DNA from: Watersipora subatra
Lineage: Eukaryota; Bryozoa; Gymnolaemata; Cheilostomatida; Watersiporidae
Assembly (NCBI RefSeq): GCF_963576615.1
Contig: NC_088714.1
Coordinates: forward strand, 26,470,558-26,534,557
Direction: 5' to 3'
DNA: 64,000 nt
The position numbers were made by a program, and so were the translations under genes. Below, in pieces: positions 1-10,763 of the stretch; position 1 is the first letter of the stretch, and every line of letters starts with the position of its first letter. Under the pieces are notes generated by a model. That model saw nothing but the letters and a program-made list of their open reading frames with translations. It was not told the origin of the DNA and made no database searches.

Positions 1-908
1 TTTAGCATATGTAGTAGATATGTAAAGAATATGAATAGGATATATATACAAAACTAATTTTAGGTCTTTTCTCTATATAACAATAATAATAACTACTATT
101 CAAGGCATAAGTCCGAAAGTTCATAGCTGGTCTAATGAGAATCCTCTTTACCATGTTCTGACAACTCCGTTATTATAACCATTCTCTTAAGATGGTTATT
201 TTTTTATTAAATTATGCACAGTTTTCGATATATTTACATTAAATCCGTCAGCAGTAATTAATTTAAATTTTCACAGCAATTTTAATATAAAACTTACTGT
301 TTTGTTTCAATATTAATATATAAACAATTTTTTTCAATTTCACAAAACTCATAAAATCTGTATTGCTTGAAGCTATGTCTTTAAAAATAAAATAAACCTT
401 CAAGTTCTAATTTATCTAATCACAAATTGAGTAATAATGTAATCAAAATTGTGAAATAGTTTTGATAATTTGTATCACACATCTAAGAACCTCCTATTAA
501 GCTCATTCCTTATCATGCTTATAGAGTCAACTAATAACATTAAAACTGTTTGATAAATGAAAAAAAATTTGGATAAAATGTGTAAAGCAAATGAAAACAG
601 GCACTATCAATTTTATATAGCACATATATTTAGGCTTTCAGTTTGGACAGACTGAATGGCGAATTCTCAAAGATAGTTTGTTTAACAACATTTCACATTC
701 CAAAGTGTGAGGAATTCTGTCAAGGGCTTATCTCTTACGTTCAGTTACACTTCACCAATCTTCACACCCAGGTTCCTAGCTATAATAATGGCAGCTATGA
801 GAACCCTTCCCTTACTAATAATGTACCTTTGACCAAGCTAATTTCAGCTACAATAAATATGTCTTAAATGAGCAAAAAATGCAAGAACAAACCCATAAAG
901 GAACCTAC
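1..908. other. left flank, presumed NRDE2 intron
   Basis: AT-rich sequence with no exon I can support on either strand. The open frame at 643-867 (+) has no similarity I recognise and no splice context. Since the NRDE2 exon ending at 909 has a good donor (gtaggt), this stretch should be intron of that gene, whose later exons lie left of base 1. Confidence 0.4.
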
Positions 909-1049
909 CTTTCTATCTGTCGAGATTTTCCTTGTTTTTGTATCCATAAATGATATTGGTCTCTTTTGAGACCCCAAGGCACCTACGATATATTCACATA
1001 AACACGCAGTAGTAGTAGTATTAGAATTTGCTGCAATATCAATTACATG
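909..1049 (-). CDS. NRDE2: NRDE2 candidate exon D
   Basis: Forty-seven codons, phase 0 to 0, between an acceptor (ttcattgcggcag) and a strong donor (AAG|gtaggt). The second half reads L-G-S-Q-K-R-P-I-S-F, which resembles the segment that follows the conserved block in other NRDE2 proteins. An alternative acceptor at the gtag just before the L-G motif would break phase with the preceding exon. Confidence 0.45.
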
Positions 1050-4000
1050 CTGCCGCAATGAAAATGTGACATTTGACAAACAGTTTTATGCATTGTAAGA
1101 ACATGACAAGATGTTGCACCCTACAGCAATACACAGTCAAATCACAAACCACCATCGTTTCTACCTACAACAGGGGTTCCCAACCTTTTCTGTTCAGTTC
1201 CCCCCTTAATGCCTTTTCATAAATTTGATTTCCCCTCCGCACTTTTAACTCACATAACTAAAAACAACCGATACAAATTATAATCTCATTTTATAGTACA
1301 TATCTAAACATATAACAACATAATATTAATTTTTATACAGCATGCATACAACACACAAGCATACATGACCTTCAGCACAGCGGTGAATCGGTTTATAACT
1401 AGGTTAACTTTCTATCCAATCAAAATCTAGATGGATGTTTTCACACATATCTATGTTCTGACTGGTAGCTGATTATTAACAACTAATGTTATAGATAAAT
1501 CCAAAATGTTGAATGATGAAACCCAAACTCACACGGCACTGCAGGACATAAATTAAAAATTTAACAAATCCGACACCTCTCTGTTCCCCTTGTATATTCA
1601 AAATTCCCCCCTTGGGGGATTCCTCCCTGGTTGGGAACCCCTGACATACAAGTTTGTCAATATACAGTAGAAGGTAAAATTTGAGCAAATATTAATTTTT
1701 ATGTACAAAGTGATTTCCGACATACAATGTCCAAAATTTTCATAATAAAAAAAGTCATAATAATTTTGTAAGTCAAGTAAAAACGTTCATGATATTAAAT
1801 GAAAGAATAATAAAAATATAAGTAAATTGACTTAAATTATATCTGTGGTTAAGCTAGAGTAAATTAGACTACGCGTTTCTATCACTCATTCCACTGCCAA
1901 ATGTAAGCGTAGCCAAGGTTTAATTTCTGATCTCTAAGGCAAAGTAACAAAAGATTATTTTACTGATTATTACGTTATTTATTTAGTTTACACATATAAT
2001 GTGTGAACTCTGATTTCTTATATAGTTTTATAAAATACATTTGTTTTAATGCAATAAATAAATACTTTAAACGTTCAACTTTGCTTTTTAGTTCTGAAAC
2101 GAATTAAACAAAATGCAATCAGAATCTTATTAGAATATTTGCCTCGTCATAGATGTTTTCGACAAATGTTGCAACACATTCACTTTATATGTCTGTAAAA
2201 CACTTAAGTCAAGAAACTCATTAAATCTGGTCATCTATATTTAAAAATTATTTTTAAAATTATTATGTAAATAATTAATACATCAAAAAAATTGATAAAT
2301 TAACAACATTATAGTCAAACATAGTTTGATGAACATGAGTATTCTTGTTGCTGATGCCACTGTAAACACCAACCTATTTTAAATATCACAAAGCAAACAC
2401 ATGTATTTTAAATCCATTTTCACTATTTCATACCCACGACGAGAAAGGGTTGTGTGATGAGGAGCTAGCATGGCATACAACAGAGGGGTAAGGTCTCGTT
2501 ACCTTGGAGAAAGCCTTGTATTTAGATAAGTGTTGTCTGTTCATGCTGCCAAAGCTGTAGTTGTCCCGATCCCTTTTCCTATCTAGTCTATAGCCATCAG
2601 CGTAACCCAAGCCTCTCATATCCTCCAGGAACACTTTATTTGGAGGAGGAACGGTTATGACCTTTTTATTTCCCTGCCTGTTACGATCGATTGACATTAT
2701 GTGACCAAGACTGTAGATTGTAAATGTACACATAGCATTATTGCAATGAAATAAATTTACTCCATATCAAAAATAAATTATGATTTTTATAGCTAAGCTA
2801 TTTGAACATGCAAACTCAAGCAAACACATAATGAAATGCTAACACATGCGGAGAAGTGATGTACTTGACAACTCAGGAAAAGGTCAAAAGGGCAAAAGCC
2901 TGATCTACAACAGTTGGGCATCAGAAACAATCTAGACCATGCAACTCAACAAACATTATCAAAGAGAGAGAATACTCTACTTTGACAACTTTTAGTTTGT
3001 AAAAAATGCTCATTTACTGTTCAGTAGAAAGATTGTCAAGGTTGTCAGGCTCAATATATACTAAGTATGTTGCCTCATGCAGTCTAACCTATTAAATGCA
3101 GTCTATGAAATACAGTCTAACCTCTATTGACCTTGACCTTTGACATTACCCTAACATACAACTTTTACAACATATGATGGTGAGTTTTAGCAAGTGTTTG
3201 ATTTAGGTACAAAGTAGTTTCCAACAAACAATGTTAAAAGTTTTTGAAATACTGAAAATTATAAGCGATACATAAAAAGGATAATAATGACAGTGTATGC
3301 ATGAGACAAACTAGCTCAACCTCTATCTTGTCAAGGTTAGAATAAATTACATCCTGTATCTCTACCAACACTTCCAACTCCAAACCTACTCATTACCGAG
3401 TCTACACATCCATTCACTTGTCTCTGAAGAGTAACGACAGTAAAACATTAAATATTAAGTAGTAACATATTAATTCTATTGAATATTACTTTATAAATTG
3501 ATTCTTTTACAAAAAACTTTTTTACATCTAGCTTCTTTACTTTTATTTGGTTTTATATGCTGCTTTGTTTTAACGATATGCACAACTACCAACTGAATCC
3601 ATCAATGAGTAATCATTAATTGATTCAGTTGAGTAATTAATAAGTAAGATTGTTGATCTGTTGAGTGAATAAAACTAATTATTGAGTATGCTTAAGGAAA
3701 TATTAGGCTTTAACATACATTTAGGCTCTAGATGTTTAGCTACACATGATACAGTACTGAGGGATACTTTAAACAACAAAAAACCATTGAAATCTCGAGT
3801 GGACAAAATGTATCTCAATGCACCGTTGTAATGAGTATGGAGTCTGACTATGGTAGCGAGTTGCATAGTCAATGCACCGCTGTAATGAGTATGAAGTCTG
3901 ACTATGCTAGCGAGTTGCATGGTCAACGCACCGCTGTAATGAGTATGGAGTCTGACTATAGTAGCAAGTTGCATGGCCAAGAGTACCCTAAGAAGAAACC

Positions 4001-4521
4001 TATATGAAATGGTAGGGCGAGATACCACAAGTAGAGTAAGAGATCAGGGAATGCTTACTGCAGTTCCTTGTGAGATTTCCTTATAGGAGATTTGCTTCGA
4101 GACCGCTTATGCTTTTTAGACTTTTTAGTTCTGTCTGATTTGTTTTTCTTCTCTTTTTTCTGCTTTATATCTTCAGATTCATATTTGTCTAAAACAATCG
4201 TATTTCAGTCAGTAATTCTACTCCGTATAACTTTGATGACTTCAGCTATAAATATTGTTAGTGTGTGTATAAATTCTATACCTGCTGATCTTGGACTCTG
4301 TCTGTTTCTTTCCTGCTGAATTTCGTTTGCTTCTTCACCCTTTTCCAGCAGAGCATCCACATGTGTATTAACCACATTCACTTCTTCATTTCTCTGAAGC
4401 TGAATGCCAGCTTGTATTTGGACCGAAACCGCATCTTCCTCTTCAGCATCTTGACTTCCTGCGCAAGGCTTTAACAAATCTGCTTTGAAGCTAGAGTTTT
4501 GAAGCCAGTCTCCATAAAAAT
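909..4521 (-). CDS. NRDE2: NRDE2 (nuclear RNAi-defective 2 homologue), 5' part of gene, four exons
   Basis: NRDE2 is a nuclear protein that binds the MTR4 helicase and takes part in RNA surveillance and splicing; in nematodes it acts in nuclear RNAi. Exons read on the minus strand: 4282-4521, 4059-4188, 2503-2710 and 909-1049. The order of motifs matches the NRDE2 N-terminus: a D-W-L-x-N-x-S-F motif, an acidic stretch, a Lys/Ser/Arg-rich stretch (KKSKKHKRSRSKSP), then a conserved F-L-E-D block followed by R-x-D-x-K-x-D-x-x-N and S-x-x-R-x-x-x-x-x-Y. The last exon contributes L-G-(x)-K-R-P-I-S-F. Phases 1, 2 and 0 match at the three joins. The first coding exon (must end in phase 1) was not found, and the HAT-repeat C-terminal half lies outside the window. 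Two transposons sit in the intron between 1049 and 2503. Assignment is from remembered family motifs; the fourth exon is least sure. Confidence 0.7.
1131..2210 (+). mobile_element. MITE copy (TACAGTC family), interrupted by a hAT MITE
   Basis: Begins acacagtcaaatc. Beyond the nested insertion at 1171-1643 it continues with sequence similar to the element at 51503-52085, including ttgagcaaatatt, ccgacatacaatg and, far downstream, gaattaaacaaaatgc. The right end is blurred, so the boundary near 2210 is approximate. Confidence 0.45.
1171..1643 (+). mobile_element. 473-bp hAT-type MITE with 8-bp target duplication
   Basis: Ends are inverted repeats: caggggttcccaacc on the left and ggttgggaacccctg on the right, a hAT-style CAGGGGTTCCCAA terminus. 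The flanking 8 bp are acctacaa and acatacaa (7 of 8 identical), as expected for a hAT target duplication. No transposase inside; an internal-deletion derivative moved in trans. Confidence 0.8.
2503..2710 (-). CDS. NRDE2: NRDE2 exon C (conserved F-L-E-D block)
   Basis: Acceptor caatctacag, donor AAG|gtaacg. One base completes a codon split with the previous exon, then 69 codons to phase 0. Contains V-P-P-P-N-K-V-F-L-E-D, then Y-R-L-D-R-K-R-D-R-D-N-Y and M-N-R-Q-H-L-S-K-Y, the most conserved part of the NRDE2 N-terminus. This is the strongest evidence for the gene. Confidence 0.75.
3111..3560 (+). mobile_element. Diverged copy of the TACAGTC MITE family
   Basis: Starts tacagtctaacctc and shares ggtacaaagtagtttcc and caatgttaaaag with the copy near 1700 and, more weakly, with the 51503 element. 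The right end is not identified; the given end is a guess from loss of similarity. Confidence 0.35.
3818..3980 (+). repeat. Minisatellite, 54-bp unit, three copies
   Basis: Unit begins gcaccgttgtaatgagtatgg and includes gagtctgactatggtagcgag. Three copies, slightly diverged. Because 54 is a multiple of 3 it leaves a minus frame open, which is not a gene. Confidence 0.85.
4059..4188 (-). CDS. NRDE2: NRDE2 exon B (Lys/Ser/Arg-rich)
   Basis: Acceptor cgattgttttag, donor CTGCA|gtaagc. Starts in phase 1 and ends in phase 2, matching both neighbours. Encodes a highly basic stretch, KKEKKNKSDRTKKSKKHKR followed by SRSKSP, like the basic region of NRDE2 that probably carries nuclear localisation signals. 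Confidence 0.7.
4282..4521 (-). CDS. NRDE2: NRDE2 exon A (D-W-L motif, acidic stretch)
   Basis: Acceptor acaactttttag, donor GCAG|gtatag. Phase 1 on both sides. Opens with F-Y-G-D-W-L-Q-N-S-S-F, the counterpart of the conserved D-W-L-x-N-x-S-F near the NRDE2 N-terminus, followed by an acidic and Gln-rich segment. An upstream first exon with the start codon is required and was not located. Confidence 0.7.
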
Positions 4522-4669
4522 CTAAAAAGTTGTATACATGTAGTTAATGAAGGATTTTTTAGATTGTATGCAAATGTAAATAATGTTTGGTCAAATAATT
4601 ATATTGCATAAAGTCAACAGTATTAGTTATTAACGTCAAGCAAGCGCTTTAGGCGTGAGTATCTTAACT

Positions 4670-4846
4670 AATGTAATGACTATTTGCCCAAAAAATCTAT
4701 TGTATTCCATGTAGCTTAATGGTTAAGTTCCCCGCCTCTAGAACTGGAGGTTCCGAGATCAAATCCAGTGTCGTGCGAATCTTTCATTGCTAGATTTTAG
4801 TTGCGATAACTGGACACAGGGTTTAACAAAAAGACAAACACGGAGG
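4670..4846 (+). mobile_element. tRNA-derived SINE, family A, copy 1
   Basis: Has a tRNA-like head: box A tagcttaatggttaag and box B gagatcaaatcc, followed by a non-tRNA body ending gacacagggtttaacaaaaag. The copy at 61186-61356 matches head, body and the leader ctatttgcc. Ends are approximate. Confidence 0.75.
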
Positions 4847-5917
4847 AGATATATATATAAACATCAAAAATGTCCTGAAATCAATAGGAATGAAATTTGA
4901 ACAGGCAGAGGAACTTGGCAAGGATAGAAAGGACTGGCATAGTAGGATAGGGAAAGCTACCTGAGCTGGAGAGACAGCACAAATCAAATCACAACGAAGC
5001 AGATGATGATGAAATTATATTCCTCCCTTAAGTGGGGCATATTTGGTGAAAAAGCAGCCTAAACTTCAAGATATAGCGATTTGTACTGTGAGGGTCCATA
5101 ATATCACACACAATGAGGCCTATCAAATTTGGTGTTTCTTTACAGTGCTGATGACGCTAGCCTTTGGACTAAAAAAATGCAATGCTTGTCGGCATTGTAG
5201 ATTAGCTGCATAGTTTAACAAATGGAATTCAACATTAATACTAGAAATTGAGTGATTATGAAGAGTGAGTTACACCCATATGGATTACATGCTAAAAATT
5301 AGGTTGACAGCACCGAGTAGCTTGGATGCGACGCATGTTGTGACATTGAATTTCGATGCAGGGTTGTGACGCATTAGAACCATGCGTTAATTTCATATGC
5401 AAGTACGCAGAAATGTCGTACGCAAAGGTATGCAGCAATTTTGAAGTGCATTACCCTGGCTTGTTGCTAAGAATGCTGAAATTAAACCAAAAGTGGAATG
5501 ACAGCACCTATTACATCTTTCATGATAGTACGCTTTGTAGAGATTTATTGTTACTGCAATTGCGCTCCTACTGCGAAATTCCCACTGCGATCTACTGTGC
5601 CTTTAGGTCCAGGACATATTACCTGAAACTCAGCAATTTATGTATACTGTGGATGTGTATTCTTCAACACTTGAAACTACATGCGTACTGCAACTGCATT
5701 TCAATATGAAGTTGTAAAAGGGGATTCAACTGACTTCACCGGCTTTCTTCTTCATACGATTTTCTAAGGCTCTATACTGAATTGTGAAAAACTGTCAGAT
5801 GCTCTGTTTAGCAAGCTCATGAACTTGCGCTCTATTTCTCAGATCATTTTGAAATAAGGAGTTAGGTATTATCACCATTCCGATAGATGAAGTTAGGGTA
5901 TTTGCGTTGGATTCTCA
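4847..5917. other. Intergenic or NRDE2 5' intron, no gene seen
   Basis: No splice-supported exon. The 117-codon plus frame at 5356-5709 has no similarity I recognise and lies beside a transposon; I treat it as chance. Confidence 0.4.
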
Positions 5918-6060
5918 TTAAAGAATAGAGAAAGCATAATATTATTATGCTTTATTAGTTATCTTGAGGTGTTGACTGATGTTCTAAAAAAAGAATCAAG
6001 GAGATTGACCCCCTAGAAGCTGAGATATAGACAGCCAAACACAGGTCTACCTAATAAAGA
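5918..6060 (+). repeat. Left terminal inverted repeat of the 4.17-kb element
   Basis: Pairs with 9957-10091. Contains a palindrome, gcataatattattatgc, near the tip. Identity fades beyond the cacaggtctacc block, but a weaker match around cgacttaatgg continues inward. Confidence 0.85.
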
Positions 6061-6997
6061 ATCAGAGGAAAACCCTTCGAAAATCCCGAAAACTGTGACG
6101 TATAAAATCGACTTAATGGTCATGTGCCGGAGTTGCGCACCCTTACCGCCGTTACTTATAATGATTGTTTTGGCTACGAGATGTGAAACGCTTCTCGCGA
6201 TAGTAAATAATTTACATACTAGCTCTGGTTTCTCAGGAAAATCATCCAAACATTGTGTGGTAAAGGCATTTGCCCACAACCCCTCGCCATGATTTTTTAA
6301 AGCAGAAGAGCAGATTTTGACTATTGTGCTTCAAATTTTAACTCAATCTCCACGGATATGCTCCGAAGATCATCTGTTCAACGAACGACGCGTGTATAGT
6401 CTATACGCGATATCCGCGATTGCAGTTTGTTTAGAATAAGAAATAGGAATGGGACTTTTTGTTCCTTCATCATTTTTCTACTGTGTATCTACTGCAGCAT
6501 TCAGTTGATTTTCATGATTATCGTCACTAGTAACAGACTGGAAGTTCACTACAGCCATAATCTTAAAAAAACTAACTTGACCGTGCTGCTCTTGCTATAA
6601 GAAAAGAAAACGATAACTTTTGCTTTGATTTTTCTATTGATCTATTATCTTATCTAGGATTATTTTTTATGATTTATATAATATTCATAATGCATATTAT
6701 ACAAAATAATAATATAACTGCCTCTAGAATAAATGATGTAACTAATATAATTTGTAGAAAATTCCAAATGATAACCGAGATTGATGATTGATTTAATTGA
6801 TTCTATTTATTAGCTATAGGGCAAGGCCAAGCATGGTGTCACACACAAAGGCAATTTTTTTTCTGCCTTTAGCAACCATAATTTTTAGTTAATTGGCAAG
6901 CAAACATGTTCAGACATGTGGAAACACAAAAGTTTTCATAATGAAATCTTCTCTTATGAAAATATTGGGCATGCAAGTAGGTTTTTCTGGTATGGTG

Positions 6998-9587
6998 TGT
7001 GACGTGCGGGACAATTGATCATCTCTTCTCAAACTTTGCAATTCATTCTGAAATAAATTTTTCTTCCTTTTTATAATCAATACTATAGTGGATTTTATAG
7101 CCCAGGTGTTTTTTCCTAGCAAATGCAAATTTTTCCTTACCATTTAGGCAAGCAAAAAGTAGTTTGTCCCGCGCGTCACAATTTAAGTGCATTTAGTTGC
7201 AGCCTGTTCTTTCAAAGCTGTCTGAGATAAAAAATTCTCATCTATAATTTGATTTTGGGCTGATATAGCTTAGCCAAACGCGCCAATTTGCTGAAAATAC
7301 TGCAAGTTATAGTTTTATAGGTACATGGAAGTATTTGTGACGCGCGGGACAATTTTAATAATATGGTGATGTCTGCCTTTGTTTGGGAGTTCTCTTTGAT
7401 ACTCTGGTATGTGTAAGTAATGCTGGATATTCCAAGTCTTAAAAGCCAGTTTCTTTGAGAAAAATAATGAATTAGAATTATTTTATGAAGTTTTGTAACT
7501 CAAAATATGGAGCTTGTCAAGATTACTCTTTTGATACACACACACACACCTAGCATGCAAATCACGAGGTAATCCTTGAACCAAATGTGTATTTGTAAAG
7601 TATGGTTACAAAAATTACTTTCCACTCATGCATTGAATTTTCAGTCAGTAGAGAAAGTAGGTTTCCCTCATAAACACTAAGAATTTTTCAGAGAGAGTAG
7701 GTTTGCTTTTTTCACACTTTCAAACTGGCATATGTTCTAATCACTGCCAAACTGCTGTTAACATCATGCTACACTTCCTGTCGGTATGGTAATACTGCCA
7801 AAATGACACCATACTAAACGCCATCCTCCCTGTCAGGCAAGGCTGACAGAATAACACCACACTCAACATAACGCTCAGCGTCATGCCATACTTGACGTTA
7901 TGTTAGATGTCATTTGCTTGCAAGATGCCTAATTCGATGGATCGTAAGCGTAAGAGTAGAGAAATTTTCATAGCACAACATGGATTTAAAGCATTCAGGA
8001 AACTAGAGAATGAAAGGTAAAATATATTTAATGCCTATTACACATTTCTGAGCAAGTATACACAAATACGTACAACATTTTTTATCAATCACACTATTTG
8101 TGGTTTGATGATGTAAGGTGAATCACGAATTTGAGTAAACATTCAACAGGTTTCATGCCAAATACATGTATATGATATGTACATAATATGGTTTAATCTG
8201 TAATGAATATTAGTGTACAGTTTTATGATTTTATAGGTGTAGATAGCACAGGGAGAGAAAGAGATTTTGCATGGCTCCATCAGATTTAGAAGCAAAGCGT
8301 GCCAAGGAAAGAGAGAAAGGCCAAATATCGCGCTAAAGAGGCAGAAGCTAATTCAACACCAGGAACAAGCACCTCTTCCATATTTTTAAGCTGACTGTCT
8401 GAATGAGGAGCGAGAAAAAAGCTACAGACAGCATTGCCACACTTTCCATGGAGAAAAGCTCTTTTGATTGGTAAATAGCTGTCCATGATGCGCCCGATCA
8501 AACAGGATATTGTCCTTCAGGCAGTTTGTCTGCCTAAACCAAAAGCGCGAATGAATTTTCAGCCACGGAACAAGCTGCTTGAATCAACAGTGGAGAAGAT
8601 AACTTATTTCTACCGGGACAGTAAGATCAGTCGAGAAATGCCAAGCCAGAAGGATACCATCAGTGTAAAAGACAATACTGGTAAGCGATGAAAACTTGGG
8701 AAACATTGAACTACACGTTAAGTGACATCTTTGAGATTTTCAAGGAGGAATATCCAGATATCAAGGTTGGCCTTAGTAAATTTAAAAAGAGTTGCGCCCA
8801 GTAAATTGCAAGCCAGTTTTAGACATGTATGGTCAAATTGTCTGTGCTTGCAAATACTGCGAAAATGCGGATTTAGCTCTACTGGGACTGCAGCAGGCTA
8901 GTGTCTGTTCTTTGGAAATGCCTACTACTTTCCACCAGCTACTGAAAAGAACTGTGTAAAATGGAAAATGAATCATGCTGATTTAAAAAAAAATGGTTTA
9001 CTGCATGAAAGTCTGACAATCTTTAGGTTATACATGTTTTATGTTTAAATAAAATAAATGCAATATATAATAATATTAATTACTAGTAGGTTTAATACAA
9101 ATATATTCACTGTTACAATTACAACTCATGGCAATTTGTGGTCTAACAACTACAAAACATAGAAAAATGTTTAATTTTTCATGATGTTATTTTTGTCCCG
9201 CGCGTCACAGTCCCGCGCGTCACAGGTGGTTGTCTTCTTTTAAACCTCACAGAGTCATTAAACTTGGTCCTGGAAACAAAATGGTATGTATTCCTAGCAG
9301 AAGGACAAAAGAGCTTTGCGCTCGTCAAATAATAATGTTATGAGTTCAAAAATTGAGAAGATTTTTCCAATTGATCAAAGAGTAGTTTTTCTTGTCAAAT
9401 TATGGTCCCGCGCGTCACACCAGCTTCAATGATTCATAATTTGTTAACACATTTCATGACAAGGATGAAATCTCATTCAGTGGTAGTTGATGTCAAGTAC
9501 TTTCTAAAACAGTATGAATGACACCGGAATTCCGCATCTGAGCTGAGAGGTATGCGAGGAAGCGTTCAAATGTCCCGCGCGTCACAA
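6998..9587 (+). repeat. Seven dispersed copies of motif GTCCCGCGCGTCACA
   Basis: Copies near 6998 and 7336 read tgtgacgcgcgggac (first with one change); copies near 7165, 9195, 9210, 9404 and 9571 read gtcccgcgcgtcaca. The pair at 9195-9224 is a direct tandem. I saw no copy elsewhere in the window. Spacing is irregular and flanks unrelated, so this is not a satellite. It may be a transposase or host-factor binding site. Confidence 0.85.
7926..8960 (+). pseudogene. Decayed transposon-encoded protein
   Basis: A possible first exon starts ATGCCTAATTCG at 7926 and encodes a basic peptide, with a gtaaaa donor near 8018. A second part begins at ATGGCTCCATC (8271) and encodes D-L-E-A-K-R-A-K. A third, 8491-8690, reads Y-F-Y-R-D-S-K-I-S-R-E-M-P-S-Q-K-D. 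In another frame after 8690 comes T-L-S-D-I-F-E-I-F-K-E-E-Y-P-D-I-K-V-G-L-S-K-F. The x-I-G-x-S-K-F block with R-x-M-P-x-x-K-D upstream recalls an uncharacterised protein family common in repeats of aquatic invertebrates. Frameshifts and stops break it. Function unknown. Confidence 0.55.
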
Positions 9588-9956
9588 TCCTGCCAAAAAC
9601 GGCTTTACCCTATAGTTAAAAAATCTGAACAACGCTAAAGATGAGTCTGAATAGGGAAGCTAAGTAGGAGAACAACAAAACTGAGCTGAACTAGCGAGAT
9701 AGCGAAATGTTGCGAAATAATAGATGCGTGTAATTATTTTATGCTAAAACTAATCTACACGTCAGAGGGACTGGTTCGGAATTCTAGGAGCGATGATTGT
9801 TAGGCCCAATTTGATTGTTCTATACTTCCAGGGATTAAACCAATTAAAACGCCGTGATTGTTATAGGAGAGCGCATTAGTTGGCTTAATTGACCAATGGC
9901 ACACAAGTCGATTTCATACGTCATATATTGATGATTACCAAAACACTTTTGTTTTT

Positions 9957-10091
9957 TGGTAGACCTGTGTTTGGCTGGCTATATCTCAGCTTCTGGTTGG
10001 TCAATCTCCTTGATTCTTTTTTTAGAACATCAGTCAACACCTCAAGATGAATAATAAAGCATAATAATATTATGCTTTCTCTATTCTTTAA
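9957..10091 (-). repeat. Right terminal inverted repeat of the 4.17-kb element
   Basis: Inverted copy of 5918-6060 with a few substitutions (for example gaccaaccag against gaccccctag). Confidence 0.85.
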
Positions 10092-10553
10092 CAATACATA
10101 TTCATATCCTAATATATTTTCATTTCAAATGTATACAACAGACTAATTGTGATCAATTTGTCTGTCCAGTCAACATCAAGTTTGAGCAGCATTCACACCT
10201 TGTAATTGTATTGTTGCACCATACAACAGTCAGTACAATACTTAATTCTGTGATGAGTGTTCATGAACATGTGCTGTGAATGTATAGTGTAACGCAAGAG
10301 TTCCTACTAGGTTCAGCACTGCGAAATGCACACTAGCAACACTCCCACTGCATCTAGCGCTGCACAGTAGGCAAAATCGCCACTTCAACAATACTGCTTG
10401 ATATGCATTACGAAATTGTTGTACTGAATGTAGGCCAATATGTATTGTAATAGCAAAAGTATGCAATTATACTGGATGGCTGTGTTTTGCTTACTACTGC
10501 TACTACACTGCTCGACTACATAGATATCCAGGCAAAATCTACAGCAACTATTA

Positions 10554-10763
10554 ATGAGAATTCTATCAAGAGAAGAAAATCATACATCCCTGTCTAGTGC
10601 ATACGACGAGTTGATGAATGTCAAACCAGACAACATGCCAAATACTAGAGCAGCTACAAGAGGAAATCCACCAACAATCTACGCAAAAACATCGGTATAT
10701 TACAATAGCTTCCTACCGAGAGCAGTTTGTGAACTGAAAACCAAGCTAACAAATCACAGCTAA
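10554..10763 (+). pseudogene. Possible non-LTR retrotransposon RT C-terminal scrap
   Basis: A 69-codon frame whose middle, N-T-R-A-A-T-R-G-N-P-P-T-I-Y then Y-Y-N-S-F-L-P-R-A-V, resembles the tail of many LINE reverse transcriptases (T-R-x-x-x-x-S-F-F-P-R-T-I-x-x-W-N). The usual W-N-x-L after it is lost. Too short to be certain. Confidence 0.4.

Larger units (their letters stand above)
5918..10091 (+). mobile_element. 4.17-kb DNA transposon with long terminal inverted repeats
   Basis: The two ends are inverted copies for about 140 bp, starting ttaaagaatagagaaagcat on the left and its complement ending ttctctattctttaa on the right; shared inner blocks include gaggtgttgactgatgttct and aagaatcaaggagattgacc. 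Both ends carry TTAA, which could be a target duplication. The inside holds a decayed reading frame (about 7926-8960) and seven copies of a GTCCCGCGCGTCACA motif in both orientations. I cannot name the superfamily: TTAA suggests piggyBac, but the terminal sequence does not look like piggyBac. Confidence 0.85.

Noticed and set aside
5356..5709. 117-codon plus frame, Cys/Leu/Tyr-rich
   Set aside because: No recognisable domain and no promoter or splice signal; length is possible by chance.
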